In this document: positions 15,389 to 28,800 of the stretch, in pieces | How the letters are laid out: each line of letters begins with the position of its first letter | Position numbering within the stretch: the first letter of the stretch is position 1 | Source of the DNA: Ustulina deusta | Taxonomy: Eukaryota > Ascomycota > Sordariomycetes > Xylariales > Xylariaceae | Assembly: GCA_023159155.1 (NCBI GenBank) | Contig: JAJNNX010000010.1 | Coordinates: 1 to 64,000 of the forward strand | Direction: 5' to 3' | Length of the DNA: 64,000 nucleotides | Made by a program: the position numbers and the translations under genes | Notes under the pieces: model-generated | Database searches by the model: none | Told to the model about the DNA's origin: nothing | Seen by the model: only the letters and a program-made list of their open reading frames with translations

Positions 15389-15574
15389 TTGGGTAGGGGG
15401 GGTACGCCTTAGCCACACCTACCAGCCCTATGGCCCCTAGCTGCATGGACCAACCTAGGCCCCATATATCCCACACTCCATAGCTAATATTCTAGCTGTG
15501 CCAGAATATTCTTTTCTATACTTAATACAACCCATTCTACTCAAATATTCTGACCTCCCCCTAGCTTTACTTAA
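15389..15574. repeat. 186-bp terminal repeat, right
   Basis: This is the direct copy of 13732-13917. It keeps more G and C (TTGGGTAGGGG where the left copy has TTAAGTAAGGG). Confidence 0.75.
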
Positions 15575-18500
15575 TAAAAAATATTTATAATATTATATTG
15601 TTTAAGTTCTAAATAAAACTTAGTAATAATAATTATTAATATTTTAAAAAATCTTTGTATTAATATATTAATATAAATATTTTTTTAGTTGTTATTTAAT
15701 TATTAATCTTTTTATATTATTAAACAAACTTTATATTTTTTATAATATTTATATTTATTAAACTTATAAATATAAACTTATATATAATCTAAAATAATCT
15801 TTTGATAAATAATTTATAAAATCTTTATATTATTTTAATAGTTATAATAAATCTTATTAATATATATATATATTTTCTTTAGTTTAAAAAAGTTTATAAT
15901 TAAGCTTTTAAATAACTAATATTTAACTTAAAGGTTTTTTTTTTATTAATAAAGCTTTTAATAAAATTTAGCAGGTATAATTAAATATATAATAAATAAT
16001 AAGCTCTTTTAAACCCTTTTTTTTTTTAGCAAAACTTTTAATAAAATTTAATAGTTATAATTAATTATATAATAATTAATAAACTTTTTTAAAAACTTTT
16101 TTTTTTTATTAATAAAGTTTTTAATAAAATTTAGTAGTTATAATTAATTATAATAAACTTTTAAAAAGCTGTTTAATAACTTAGTTTTTTTATTTTTAAT
16201 TATTAATTTAATAAAGGTTTAGTATTAATTATTAAATAGCTCTTTGTTTAAGCTTAAATTTAATAATTTAGCGTATAGTATTACTAAATATAATAAAATA
16301 ACTTTTAAACTTTATAGTAATATTAGTAATCTAAAAATAAATTATAAATTAATATAAAAATAAAAACTTTAATAAAAAGCTTTTGCTTTTTTTTTTAAGC
16401 TTGTTTTTATTAGAATTCTTTTTAGATTTAAATTTATTAGTATTTTTAGTATTATTTTTTAAAAATTAGCTAGTAAACTTATTATTTTTTTATTTATTAG
16501 TTATATTTTTTTTAAAGTTAGAAATATTTTAATAATTAATATTATTTATTAACGCTTTATATATTTTTAAACTTATTTTAAAAAAATTATATTTTTTATT
16601 ATTATAATTTTATTTTTTTTAAAAAACTAAATATAATAAATATTAATAAACTAATAGTTTATTAAATAGCTTATTTAAATATTAAAATTAAACTTTTTAT
16701 ATTTCTATTTTTTTAGTTTAGCTTTAGTAATTATAATAAATACTATATACTTAAATATTTTTAAATAAGCTATATAAAATATTTAATTATAACTAATAAA
16801 TTTTTATAAGTTATTAAAATATAAATAGAATTTTTTATATAAAGCTTGCTAATAATTAATTTGTTTAAGTGTTTAGTTATATAAATATACTACTATTTAC
16901 ACTATTTTAAGCTAAAAAAAACAAAAAACTTATAACTCTTATATATTAAGCTTATTTAATATTTAATAATATTTTTTATTTTTTTAGTTGCTTTATTAAA
17001 ATTTTAAATATATAGTAGTAAAATTTTAAAGTTTATTTTATAAACTTGTTTTATAGCTACTATTAAATATATAATCTTTTAATTATTATTAATAATTTTA
17101 TTATTATATTATAATATATTTAAATATATTAAATATAATATTTAAAACTTTTTTAAATAGTATTAATATATTTATTATTAATATAATAATTTTAAATATA
17201 GCTTAAATATTAATTAATTATTAATATAATATATTATAAGTACTTATTTTTATTAAAAATATTAAATTTAAAAAAATTAATAATTAATTAAGTATTAGTT
17301 TTTATAATTTTTAAGCAAATATTTTATACTATTTTATAGCAAGCTTTAAATTTATTATATATTATATATTTTATAGTTTAAATTTTATTATTAAGATATA
17401 AAATAATTATTGCTTTTTTTATATAGTTAAACAATTATGTTAAAAGTTTAAAGCTTATATATTCTAAATATTAGTATTATTTATAAAAACTAGCTTAAAA
17501 TTTAAAGCGCTTTATATAAAAGTTTAATAAATCTTTTTATATATAAAACGCTTATTTAATTCGGCGTTTTAAGAAATATTTTATAATATATTAATTATAT
17601 ATTTAGGTTAAAAAATATAAGGGCTTTTTTTATCAGTATTTTAAAAGATTAGATTTAGGTTTATTATTTTAATATATGCTTGTTTAGTTTAGAACTTATA
17701 AAAAAACTAGGTTAATAGTTATATTTAAATAAAAAATCATATTATATAGCTAATATATAATTATACTTTTTAAGCCCTAAACCTTAATATTAATTTTGTT
17801 ATAGCTATATATATAAATTATATTATTTTTTATTAATACTATATTATTTAGGTTAATATTCCTTAAATATATAAAGTAATATATTTAATTAAATATATAA
17901 ATAATTAATCTAAAGTTTATTATACCTAAATTATATAGTTTATATATTTTAATAAGTTTTTAGTTAATAATAAATAAGCTTGCTATTTTTGCTATAAAAA
18001 GCTTTAGGAATTAATTAGTTTAAAAGTTATTTTTTAAAACTTTAAATTTTTTTTATTGCTTTTATGTTTTTTTTACTACTTATTTAATACTTTTTTTATA
18101 TATTATATCTATTTAAGCTATTTTATTAATATTTTAATTAAGTTTTTAGCTTTTTAGTTAAAGCTTTATAAATATAAACTAATGGTTTAATATATAGTAA
18201 TAATTATAGCATATAATATAATCTTTTATATTTAGGTTTTTTTTAACCTTTAGTTTTTATATTAGTATAGAAGTACTTAATAAAAATATTTCTAAAGCTT
18301 TTTTTTTAATTATTTTAGTATTTTTTATAATGATTATTAGTTTAATATTATTAATAGTTTTTATAATTTTAACAATTTTATTTAAAATAATCTTTTGTTT
18401 AATTATATATAAAATTGTTTAAATTGTTTTAATTATTAAAAAGTTTAAAAGTATTAAAAGTATTTTTTTTAATAATTTTTTTAAAAATATAAATTATATT

Positions 18501-19249
18501 TAGAATTATAGCTTTTTAGTATAGTTTAGTAATCATAGTTTAGTATTATAAAATATTATTTATAATAATATTATAATAAATATTTTTAAAAAAAATAACT
18601 TAAGCTAAATAAATATTTTATAAAGTTTTTTTTAAGTTAGTAATAAACTTAAATAAATTTATTGTTCTAATACTTTTTAAATAAGCTTTAAAAACTTTGC
18701 TAAGTTATTTATTTGTTTATTTAGTTTAATTTTTAACAAGTTTTCTAATTATAGAATTAATAAAAATTTTATATTTTAATTTATATTTAAACTTTAAAAT
18801 ATATTAAGCTATATTTTTAACTTTTCTAAAATTATTATACTATTTATTAATTATTTAATTAGTTTTTATTTATATTAAGTAATAGTTTAAATAAACTATT
18901 TTATATATTTATTTAGCAAATTTAATAAGTTTAGTTTAATAGTTAATATAATGCTTAAAAATAGTTTTATAGCATTATTTAATATTTTAATATAGCGCTT
19001 TTTTAGTAATTATTAATTTTATATATATTATAATATTAAAACTAGCAGTTTTAATGAAAAAAAATTATTTATTAGTAGTATGCTTATTAGCTTAAACTAT
19101 AAAGCTTGCTTTTTTTTTAAAACTATATATTTTTAAAAATTATAATTATAAGCGCTAATAATAAAGTTTTTTTTATATAGTAAAAAATGTTTCAAAAAAT
19201 TAAATATAATAATATATTATTTGAATATAATAGTAATTTTTGTATATTT

Positions 19250-19497
19250 TTAGCTAAAAATTACTTATAATAAAATATATTATATATATATTTTTAGATC
19301 GCTTTATTTATTATTGTTTTTTATAAGTCCTATTTTGTTTCTATAAAATATTTATTTATAAGTTTATTAATAAGTGTGGCCTAGCTATACTTACTAAGCT
19401 ATGTTATTAAGCTATAATGTTTATATAACTAAGTAATCCTACTATTTATGCTTAATTAGCTCTTTTTATAGCTTCTAGCTATAGGCCAGATCTAACA
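19250..19497 (+). repeat. 3' LTR of nested element
   Basis: It matches 10901-11144, including the shared run TTTTTAGAT(C/T)GCTTTATTTA, and ends GCCAGATCTAACA. Confidence 0.75.
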
Positions 19498-21589
19498 ATA
19501 GTAAAACTTTTTATTAAAATCTTTTTTTATAAGTTTAAAAAAAAATTTAATATAATTTTAAAATTAATAATAATTAATAAAAAACTTTAATAATATCTAG
19601 TTTTATAAAATAAATAATATTATAATAATGAAATATAATATTATTAATATTTAAAATAAATATAATTTTATTTTTTAAATATATATTTTTTTATTGATAA
19701 TTAATTATAAATTTATATTTAATTAAGCTAAATTTAAATATAAATAAAATAAATTATATAAATATTTAATATTTGTAAAGTTTTAAAGTTTATTTTTTAT
19801 TTTTAAGTTTTAATATTATATGAAACTTTAGTTATAATAATAATAAAACTATAGATTTTTTTTAAAAAATAAAATTAATTTATTATTAAAAATCTTTTAT
19901 AATACTACTTAATTAATTTAAATCTATTTTCTTTAGAAAATATTAATTATTTTAAAAAAAAATTTAAATAGTTTAATATAATTATTTTTAGTTATTATAA
20001 ACTTAATTATAATAAATTTTTTGAAAGTTTTTTTAATTAATTATTTTTATTTATTTTAATAAAAATAGTTCTAAAAATCTTATAAGATTTTTTTAATAAT
20101 AGTTTTTTTTTTTTAAAAAGTTATTATATAAAGTTTAATTATAATTATTAATAAAAATTAAACTAATCAAAATAAATTATTTAGCTAGATTAATTATTAT
20201 TTTTAGGTTTTTATTAAAATATTTTGTTTTATTAATTATTTAATATTAATAAAAATATTATAACTAAAATTAATAATTTAAAATATTTAATTTTTAAATT
20301 ATTAATTATTAATTTTTATTATATATATTAAATATTTATATATTTTATTAACTATTTTATTATAATAATTATATTATTTTTATTTTTAATTATTATTTAA
20401 TTTATTATATAATTTTATAACTAATTAAGAAAAAAATATAAGCTTTAATATTATATAAAATTAAAGTTTTTATTTTAATATTATTAATTTATAATTTAAT
20501 GAATATTTTAAAAATAATTAATTTGTTTTAGTTATATATTTTAACTAAAATAAATAAAAAAACTAATAAAATAATTTTTTATTTCTATTTATTTTTTAAA
20601 TTAAATAAACTATTAAAACTATTTTTATTATATGTTTTTTTTACTAGTTAAATATTTAAAACTTTAAGCTTTTAATTAAAATTATTAATTAATATATATA
20701 TATATATATTTTTTATAAATAAAACAAATTTTATTATTTTAACAAGTTTTTTTTTTTTATAATTAAAGCTTATTTTAATTATTTAAAAATAAATATTTTA
20801 AAATTTTTCAAATTTATTAAAAATTTAATTATTTAAATTAGATTTTTCTTTAGTTAAATTTATAAATTTAATTTATTAATAGTTTTCATATGTTTATTTA
20901 ATATTATATATTAATTTAATAATTTTATTAATAAATAATTTATAAAAAATATTTAAATTTATGTTTATTTACCCTATAAACTCAAACTTTCTTTTTTTTT
21001 TTTTTTTTTTTTAGCTTAAAGTTTTTATTTATAATATTAATAAATATTTAATAAATATATATTTAATATAAAAAATTATTTATTTTATAATATAAACCTA
21101 ACTTTAATATAACTTTAAAAAGAATTTGATTTTTATATTATTTAAAAATTAATAATTTATACAAAATTTAATTTTAAATATTTTAAATTTATTTTCAGTT
21201 TTTCAATAATTAAAATAATTTTAATTATAAAATATAGCTAGTTTATTATTTTTAAATAATTTCAAAAAAAAATTTTTTATAAAAAAATAAAATATTAGTT
21301 TTTTATTATATTTATTTTAATATTTTTAAAAAATAACTATAGTTTAATAATAAAAAATATATTTAAAAATATTTATTTTTTATTTTATTAGTTTATTTAT
21401 TAATATTTTAAACTTTATTTAATAATATTACTAAAATAATTTAAGTTTTATTAATAATTTATTATAAGTTTAATAAAATAGTTATTATTTAGAAAATACT
21501 TTAAATTTATCGATATAAAACTAATAAAAATATAAATTATAAAATTATCTTTATATAAAGTTAAAAAGAATTTATATAAAATCTTTAGA

Positions 21590-21705
21590 GATTTTATATA
21601 TATAGCTATAGAGTTATAGGTTAGTCCGTGCGTAAACCTTTTATTTTATTGCTATATAAGTCTAGAGTTATTGCAGGTCTTGCTAAGACTATATTAATTG
21701 TTATA
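21590..21705 (+). repeat. Right half of the 3' LTR of copy A
   Basis: It matches the second half of the LTR at 57914-58151 (gctatagagttatagg... to the terminal TTGTTATA). It keeps some GC, for example gttagtccgtgcgtaaacc. The first half of this LTR lies inverted near 20,963-21,036. Confidence 0.65.
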
Positions 21706-21894
21706 AATATAAAATATTAGTTTATTTTAAAGCAATACTATTTTAATTAATTAATTTTAAAAATATTGCTTAATTTATTAAACAATATATTATTTATTAA
21801 TATAGCACCTTTATTAAAATTACATATAATAATAATTTTAAAAATAAAATAAAATTATAATAACTAAAATATAATTTAAATTTATAATAATTTA

Positions 21895-22163
21895 TGTTAG
21901 ATTAATCGTACACAATTAGCTAGGGCACTTACGGACCCCTTCGTACAAAGGGGTCTGGCCAAGGGGTCTAGGCCAAGGGGTCCGGCTAGGGACCACCTAC
22001 AGACCCCTCCGTACGGAGAGGTATATAAAGGGCTCCCACCTCCCCATTTCCTTCCTTTCTCTCCTTCCTTTTGAGTGTGGCATATAGTAAATAAACTATA
22101 TTCCACCAACCTTACAAGCATATACTGCTGCCTTAGAAATATACAGTACACTCCATTCAAACA
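21895..22163. repeat. Solo LTR, GC-balanced, with perfect target duplication
   Basis: This 269-bp sequence begins TGTTAGATTAATCG and ends CATTCAAACA. It is flanked by ATTTA on both sides (21890-21894 and 22164-22168). It holds three copies of CCAAGGGGTC-like sequence, a TATA box (gtatataaaggg, near 22,021) and a pyrimidine-rich stretch (ccttcctttctctccttcc), as expected of an LTR promoter. No internal element is attached. The open frame on its minus strand is incidental. Confidence 0.75.
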
Positions 22164-22168
22164 ATTTA

Positions 22169-24816
22169 TAATATAATATATTTTTTTAAAACTAAAACTT
22201 TATTAAATTAAGCTATAAAATAATTGCTATCAGCTTTAAAAAAATAACTTGAAAAATAAAAAAAAGCTAAACTAAATAATTTAATAAAATAATTTAAACT
22301 AATAAAACTATTACATAATACTATAACTATAGTATATATAAAATAGTTTATAATTCATTATTAGTTTTATTAATTAAAAATATTATTTTAATATAATAAA
22401 TTATTAATTAGTAAAATATTTTTAATTATACATTTTGTTTAATAGATAAAATATAATAATTCAAAAAAACTATATATATATATAGCTAAGATCTAATATA
22501 TTATTACTAAAAAAAATACTAAGCTATAAAATAAACTAATTAGCAATATTTTTATAAAGTTTACTTTATAGCTTTAAAAAAAAATCTTGTTTTTATGTTT
22601 AATATTTTATTAAATAATAATAAATTTTGAAGCACTAAACTTTTATATAAATAAAAAAGCTTATTTTTTATAATATTTAAAAATAAAAATAAAAAAAATA
22701 AAAAAACTAAAAAAACATATAAAAATAAGAATTTATATATTAAATAATTTATAATCATTTATTAAAAATAAAACTAAATATTAAGAACTAGTTAATTTTA
22801 TTACTAATAAATAAATAATAGGTTGATTAAAAAACAATTATCATAAAAAAAATATAAATATAGCTAACATAGCCTTAATTAAAAGTATAACATAAATAAA
22901 TAAAAGCTAAATAAAGCTTAAAATATAACAAAATATAATTAAAATATAGCTAAAATAAACTTAAATATATTTAAATATGATTAAAACATAGCTTAAATAA
23001 ACTATAATATAGCTTAAACAAGCTAAAAATACTAAAATATAAACAAAATAATTAAAAAGAATTAAAAAATTATTAGTAATAAAGCTTTATTATATTAAAT
23101 TAAAATTTTAATTAAAATAAGCTTAAAAATTAAATATTTAAGCTTTAATAATTTATAATTAAAAAAATAAATATAATTAAAATCTATAAATCTAATATTA
23201 TATATCATAATAATATTATTTTAATTAGTTTAAATTTACTATAAAATAATACTTGCTATTTATATTTTTGCTTTTTTTATTTTTAAAAACTTATTTTAAA
23301 TAAAAACTTTACCACTGCTTTATAAACAGATTAATTAATAAATATATAACATAATATATAATAATCTTTATTTGATTAGTTTAAATTAAGAATTTTTTTG
23401 GGCTGTTTTGCTTATTTAGATTTTTATTTTTATTTTTTTAAGTTACTACTATATATAAATAAATATATTTAATATTACTTATATAATATTTATAGTTTAG
23501 CTAATTAATTAAATAAATATAATTACTATTAATACTAAATTATAAAAAATTTGTTAATTTATATTTAAAAAATAGTTATATTCTAAAATAACTATTACTT
23601 TTAGATTTTTTGAATTAATAAATATATAACTAGCAAAAAATAAAATTAAAAATCTTAATTAATTAAATAGCAAATATTATTATTTATATTAAATAATTTA
23701 ATATTCTAAAAAAATATTTATTAAATAAGCTACTATAGCGTAGCTTAATATAAAAAAATATAAGCTTATAAGTAAATATTATAACTATTTTAAATATAAC
23801 TTTATTGTTAAATACCATAAAAAATAAAAAATGAATATTTTAGTATATATATTAATTAGTAATATAATTATTTAAAGCTTTAATAATAAAATAATAAAAA
23901 TTTTAATAATTATTATTAAATATTTTTATTAACTATATATAAAAATTAAAAAAGAAAATATAAAGTTTATTTGTTTATATTAATTAAAAAAGCTATAATA
24001 CTTGTTTTAATTATATTTAAAAGTTTTTTTTTAATAGTATATAGTTTTATTAGTTTATTAAAATCCTTTAGTAATATTATATATTTTAGAACTATAGTTC
24101 TAAAAAAGTATATATTTAAAAAAAATATAATTAAAATTATTAAAACTATACTAAACTTAAATAAGAAATATATAATATAGTATAATTTAATACTAAATAA
24201 TAATACCAATAATATAGTAATTCTTTTAAAAATATAACTTATATACTAATTAGCTTAATTAAACTATTTATTAGTTTTAATATATATTATTTTCATATAT
24301 ATTATTTTAATTAATATTTAATTACTAAAACTTTTTTTATAACTTAGTTTTTTTTTAATTAATTATAACAAAAAATTAAGATTATATAAGCTAGTTTAAA
24401 ACAAAAAGTTTTTATAATTTAAAAATAAAATAATTAAATCTTAGGTTTATAAGTAATAAAATAGCACAACTAAAAATAATATATAAAATTTAATATATAT
24501 AATAATACATTAGTTAATATAAAAGCTTTAAATATATTTTAATTAATAATTTTTTTTTTAAATTGCTTAAATCTTTAGATTAATTTATAGAATAATTAAA
24601 ACTTAAAGCTTTAATTATTTATTAGCAATCTAACCAAATATAAATATATTTATATAATATTAAGTATAACTAATTTAAAAATACTAATTATATAATAGAT
24701 AAAAATAACTAAAAAAAACTAATATATATTTTTTGCTTTAAAATAACTAATTATTAAATATTATAAAAAATAATAAAAATATAAAAATATATATTATAAT
24801 ATATTATATATAAACT
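22169..24816. other. AT-rich sequence without recognisable features
   Basis: This is very AT-rich sequence up to the next LTR. The short open frames (for example near 22,561 and 23,970) are low-complexity products of AT bias. I see no gene, RNA or clear repeat boundary. Confidence 0.4.
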
Positions 24817-25839
24817 TGTTGAATGGGCTGTATATAATATATCGTACGTAAAACAAATAACGCGCGTGGACAGAATATATTGTATTGTACTATATTATTT
24901 ATAAAGTAAAAAAAAAAAAAAGAATGTTTGTACAAAACATAAGTTTTTTATATTTATATAAGAGCTTATGCTATTGTACGAGCTAACATAACAAAAGAGA
25001 AATAAAGTCCCTTTTGTCCGGCCGAAGTCCGGCTAACGTTTATATAATAGCTAAGCATGAACTTGCACTCCGTACAAGTTATATAATAAGGTTATAACTA
25101 ATGCTAGTTATTTTAATATTAGCTATTTTTTTTTTTAGTTATAACTGCTTGTTATATAAAAAAAAAAAAAAAATAACTATATAATTGCTTAGATATATAT
25201 ATAAAAGTTTGACTACTAGAGAAGTAACTAGGTTAGTAATCTAGTTTATATATATAGTTGCTAGGTTAATAGATTATTTTTTTTTAATAAAGTTATATAA
25301 TAATATTATAAAACTACTATTTTAGTTATATAGTTAGTTAAGAACTATAGGCCGAACGTTATTTAATAACTATTTAAGTTAAAACTAAATATTTGCTTTT
25401 GTTCCGTATAATAATAAAGTTTATAATTAGCTAGCTTGTCTGGTCGGTAGGCTTTATATGGGCAGTTGCTAGTTAAAAGCCTTTAAGGTTGCTTATATTT
25501 AGTTAACTAGGTAAGTTATTTATATAGAAAAAAATTAACTAATTAGAAGTTAGGTTGGCTTGTGCGTAGGAGGACTTGTATATAAAAAGGTGCTTAAGTT
25601 TTTTGTTGCTTTTTATTTTTTTGTTATTTTTTAAAATTTTTTGCTTTGTATGTTTGTTTGTTTTTATATATTATATATATATATATATATATATTTATAT
25701 AATAAATATTATCTAGCTCTTTAGTAATAATGGTTATATATTAAGAATTATTAGCTAAAATAGCAACTATTATATAATATTACTACTAATAAACAATTTT
25801 AACAATTATTAATTTATTATAGTACTATATATTAATATA
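24817..25839. repeat. 1.02 kb LTR, copy R1
   Basis: It starts TGTTGAATGGGC and is the reverse complement of the LTRs at 5310-7340. GC remnants survive, such as gtccggccgaagtccggc near 25,016. Confidence 0.8.
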
Positions 25840-28800
25840 TATGTTTGTTTTTTTGTTATATATATGTTTGTTTTAGTATATTATTAATATTTTTGTTTTT
25901 TATACATAAACTAATAAAACTTAAGTTGCTACTATACTATTAGTTAATATATAGATCCGGGTGCTTGCTAATATACTTTTTATATATTTAATTATATTTA
26001 TTTTTTGCTAAAAAGGTTACTTTTATATAGTTTTTATTTAATCGCATAATATTACTATTGTTATATATATAGAGAATGTTTATATAGTACGTAGTAGTTA
26101 TTTATTTTATAGCTATTGCTAGATTATTAGGTTTTAAGGTAATGCTTGCGTAGTATATGTTTGGCGTTCGTACGGCGCTTGGTGCAATTATTATATTTAA
26201 AAAAAAAGGAGTAAATTAGTTATATAATAAAGAAAATAAAAAAATAAAAAATAAAAAAAAGTAGCGTTTATGTTTGTTTTTTTTTTTTAAAGTTAATTTA
26301 TTATATATTACTTTTATACTTCTGACTTTTTTTTTTTTATAAATACTATAGTTATATATAATTTTTTATATTTTATTAATAAATATTTTTATTTATATAG
26401 TTAATTTATTTATTAATATAAAAGTTTTTAAAACTTAGTTTAGTATTTTTTTTATAAATATATTAGTTAAATTATTTTTATTATTAATCTATTATATTTT
26501 AGAGATTTTTTATTTTTTATATAATTTTTTTAATAATATAATATTAATTATTAAGTATTTTTTTTATATAGTACTAAGCTTAACAAAACAATTATATAAC
26601 AATTTTAAATTAGAACATAAAATAGCTAGAATTAAAAGTAGTTATAATATAGTTATAATTTTTAAAAATATTATATAAAAAGTAATAGTACTATTAAAAC
26701 TATTAATTATATTATATAATTTATTTATAAATATATTTTTTATTACTTTTTTATATTTGTTTAAATTCTAGTATATAATATTTTTTTTAATTTTAAAGCT
26801 TAAATTTTTTTTTATATAATGTTTAATCTTTAATATAATTATAAATCTAAATTAAAAAGTTATATTTATATTATTTATAAATAATCTATTTATAAAAATA
26901 AATAGCTTTATATAATATAGGTTTATTAGTATAAAAGTTAGGCCGCAATCCTTATTATTTATTTATTACTAGATTTTTTAGTTTAAATTCTTAATATTAT
27001 ATAGCTTAAAATATATAACTTAGGTAGCTATGTATAGGTTGTACGCTGTTTTAGGCTAGCAGATATTACTAATATATATATTTTTTGCTTATTATAAAAT
27101 ATATTGCTATATAAAATTAGTTATATAAAAGTTAATCTAGTTTAGTTAGTTTGTTTGGTTTTTTTAAGTTAAAATAATATTTTTTTTAAATAAAAATATA
27201 ATTTATTTATTATTAAACTTTATAGGGTAACCTAGCTAAAATATCTTTTTTAGTTTTGTATAAAATTTAGCTTACTATAATTTATATTTTTTTTTTTTAA
27301 AAAGCTTAGTAATATAAAGCTAAATATATTGTTTGTTTATAATTTAATAATACTAAAATTATTTAAAGGTCTTTTAATAAAAAATAAATATAAGTTATAT
27401 ATAGAAATAGTTATATTAAGCTTTTTATAGTAGTACTAGTAATATATCTTAAACTAGTATAAACTTGATTTCCCAAGTTTATATAAAGGTTATATAATCT
27501 ATAGAATTGTTTTATTAGAATATTTTAACTTTAGTTCGGATAGCAATTATATAAAGATTTTTTTAGGTAATTTATTTTTTGATTATATATATGTTTATGT
27601 AATATTTTGAAGTTTGCTTAAGGTATTAAAGTTGCAAATTAGAAAAGGTCCTAGTATAAATAATAATTTTTAGTTTATTTGCTAAATTATTAGTAACTAA
27701 ATAAATATTTTTTTTTTTTTAATATTATTATAGCTTTATATAACAAGTTAGAACTTTTTGTATAGCTTAATTGTTTTTTTTTTAATTTTTTATATAAGCT
27801 AGAACTTAAAAATATAAATATTGCTATGTTTTATTAGATTATATTTTATGAATTAAAATATGTCTTGTGTAATAAGATTGTTAATTTTAGTAGTGTTAGA
27901 TTTTTTGAATAGAGCTTTAGGTATATTAATAATGCTATTTTTATATAGCTTAATAGCTAAGGTATAGTTTTTTTTTTTTTTAAGGGTTAAGAATAGTTGA
28001 TTAATTTATTATATAAAGGTTATATAAAATATTATAGCTTTTAAGGATTATTTGCGTTTTTTTTGTATAATAAGGGCTTAAAAAAGTTATGTTTTGTTTT
28101 TTTTTTGGTATATTTGTCCGGGATATTTTTTTTAGTTATATAATAATAAAGCTTGATTTATGTCTAATAGAAGCATATTGGGCTGTTTGTTAAATTAATA
28201 ACTATATTAGAGTTTTTAATCGACTTAATTTTATATAATTTATTCTAGTTTTTTTTTTTTTGTTATACTAGTACTTTATTATATAGAAATAGAAATAGTA
28301 TATTATATAAAGTAGGGCTATTATACTAGTTAATTGTTTGGTTGATTTTAATTTTAGTTTTTTTTTTGTGTAATATTTTTATAGCTTTTTTAATTGTTTC
28401 GGCTTTTTATATAATATTAAACAAAAAAAGTAAATTTTAATTAATTCTAGGGTAAGCTTTAAAAACAAAAAGGGTTAATATAAGGCTGTTTAGCCTAGTA
28501 ATATTGTTTAGAGCTTTAATTGTTATTTAAAAGATTAATTTATTTTTTATATAATTATTAATTTTACCTTTTAGTATATTATATATATAGCAGAAAAAGC
28601 TATATATTTTTTTAATATTGCTAATTGCTTAGTATGCTTTAATAAATATTGTATAGTACTAAATGTTTATAATTCTTGCTTAGTTTTAAAATTTTTTAAA
28701 TAAAAAGTTTATATTTAAGTTATATATAATATAATTAAAAAATTTTTAATATATATTAATCTAATGCTTATATAGTACTTTTTAAGTATTTTATATAAAT

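Larger units (their letters stand above)
13732..15574. mobile_element. GC-balanced non-coding composite element with 186-bp terminal repeats
   Basis: This 1,843-bp block stands out from the surrounding AT-rich element by its near-normal base composition. It begins with a 186-bp unit (13732-13917) and ends with a direct copy of the same length (15389-15574). Each unit starts TTAAGTAAGG or TTGGGTAGGG and ends CTTACCTAA or TTTACTTAA, so the ends are inverted repeats of each other. Between them are only tandem repeats, with no coding capacity. It could be a non-autonomous LTR-type element (TRIM-like) or a pair of MITE-like units around a satellite. Its mild mutation level suggests it is younger than its host element. 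Confidence 0.65.
10901..19497 (+). mobile_element. LTR retroelement nested inside copy A
   Basis: Direct terminal repeats of about 245 bp (10901-11144 and 19250-19497) bound this insertion. The left end reads TGTTAGATT and the right end GATCTAACA, the classical TG...CA ends with a short terminal inverted repeat. The 5 bp outside are ATAAT (10896-10900) and ATAGT (19498-19502). In the uninterrupted sister copy near 60,580 the site reads ATAAT once, so these are a target duplication with one G/A difference. Length is 8.6 kb, of which 1.84 kb is the composite repeat at 13732-15574. The internal region is RIP-degraded and no protein domain can be read. Confidence 0.8.
8465..21705 (+). mobile_element. 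Short-LTR retroelement, copy A, with nested insertion and internal inversion
   Basis: The element is flanked by a perfect 5-bp duplication, AATAT, at 8460-8464 and 21706-21710. Its left LTR (8465-about 8624) and internal sequence match the complete copy at 57914-63557 in the same order and orientation. At 10,900 the match stops and resumes at about 19,503, because another LTR element is inserted there. The segment from about 20,963 to 21,590, including half of the right LTR, is inverted relative to the other copies. No coding frame survives. The short LTR and unit length near 5.6 kb would suit a Copia-type element, but I could not identify protein domains. Confidence 0.8.

Noticed and set aside
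15267..15476. 69-codon minus-strand frame
   Set aside because: It spans the boundary of tandem repeats and the 186-bp terminal repeat, with no coding character.
21897..22160. 87-codon minus-strand frame
   Set aside because: It lies entirely inside the solo LTR and reads through its repeats.
22561..24209. Frames of 65-80 codons rich in I, L, F and K on both strands
   Set aside because: AT-bias artefacts. Two of them overlap on opposite strands, and none has a motif.
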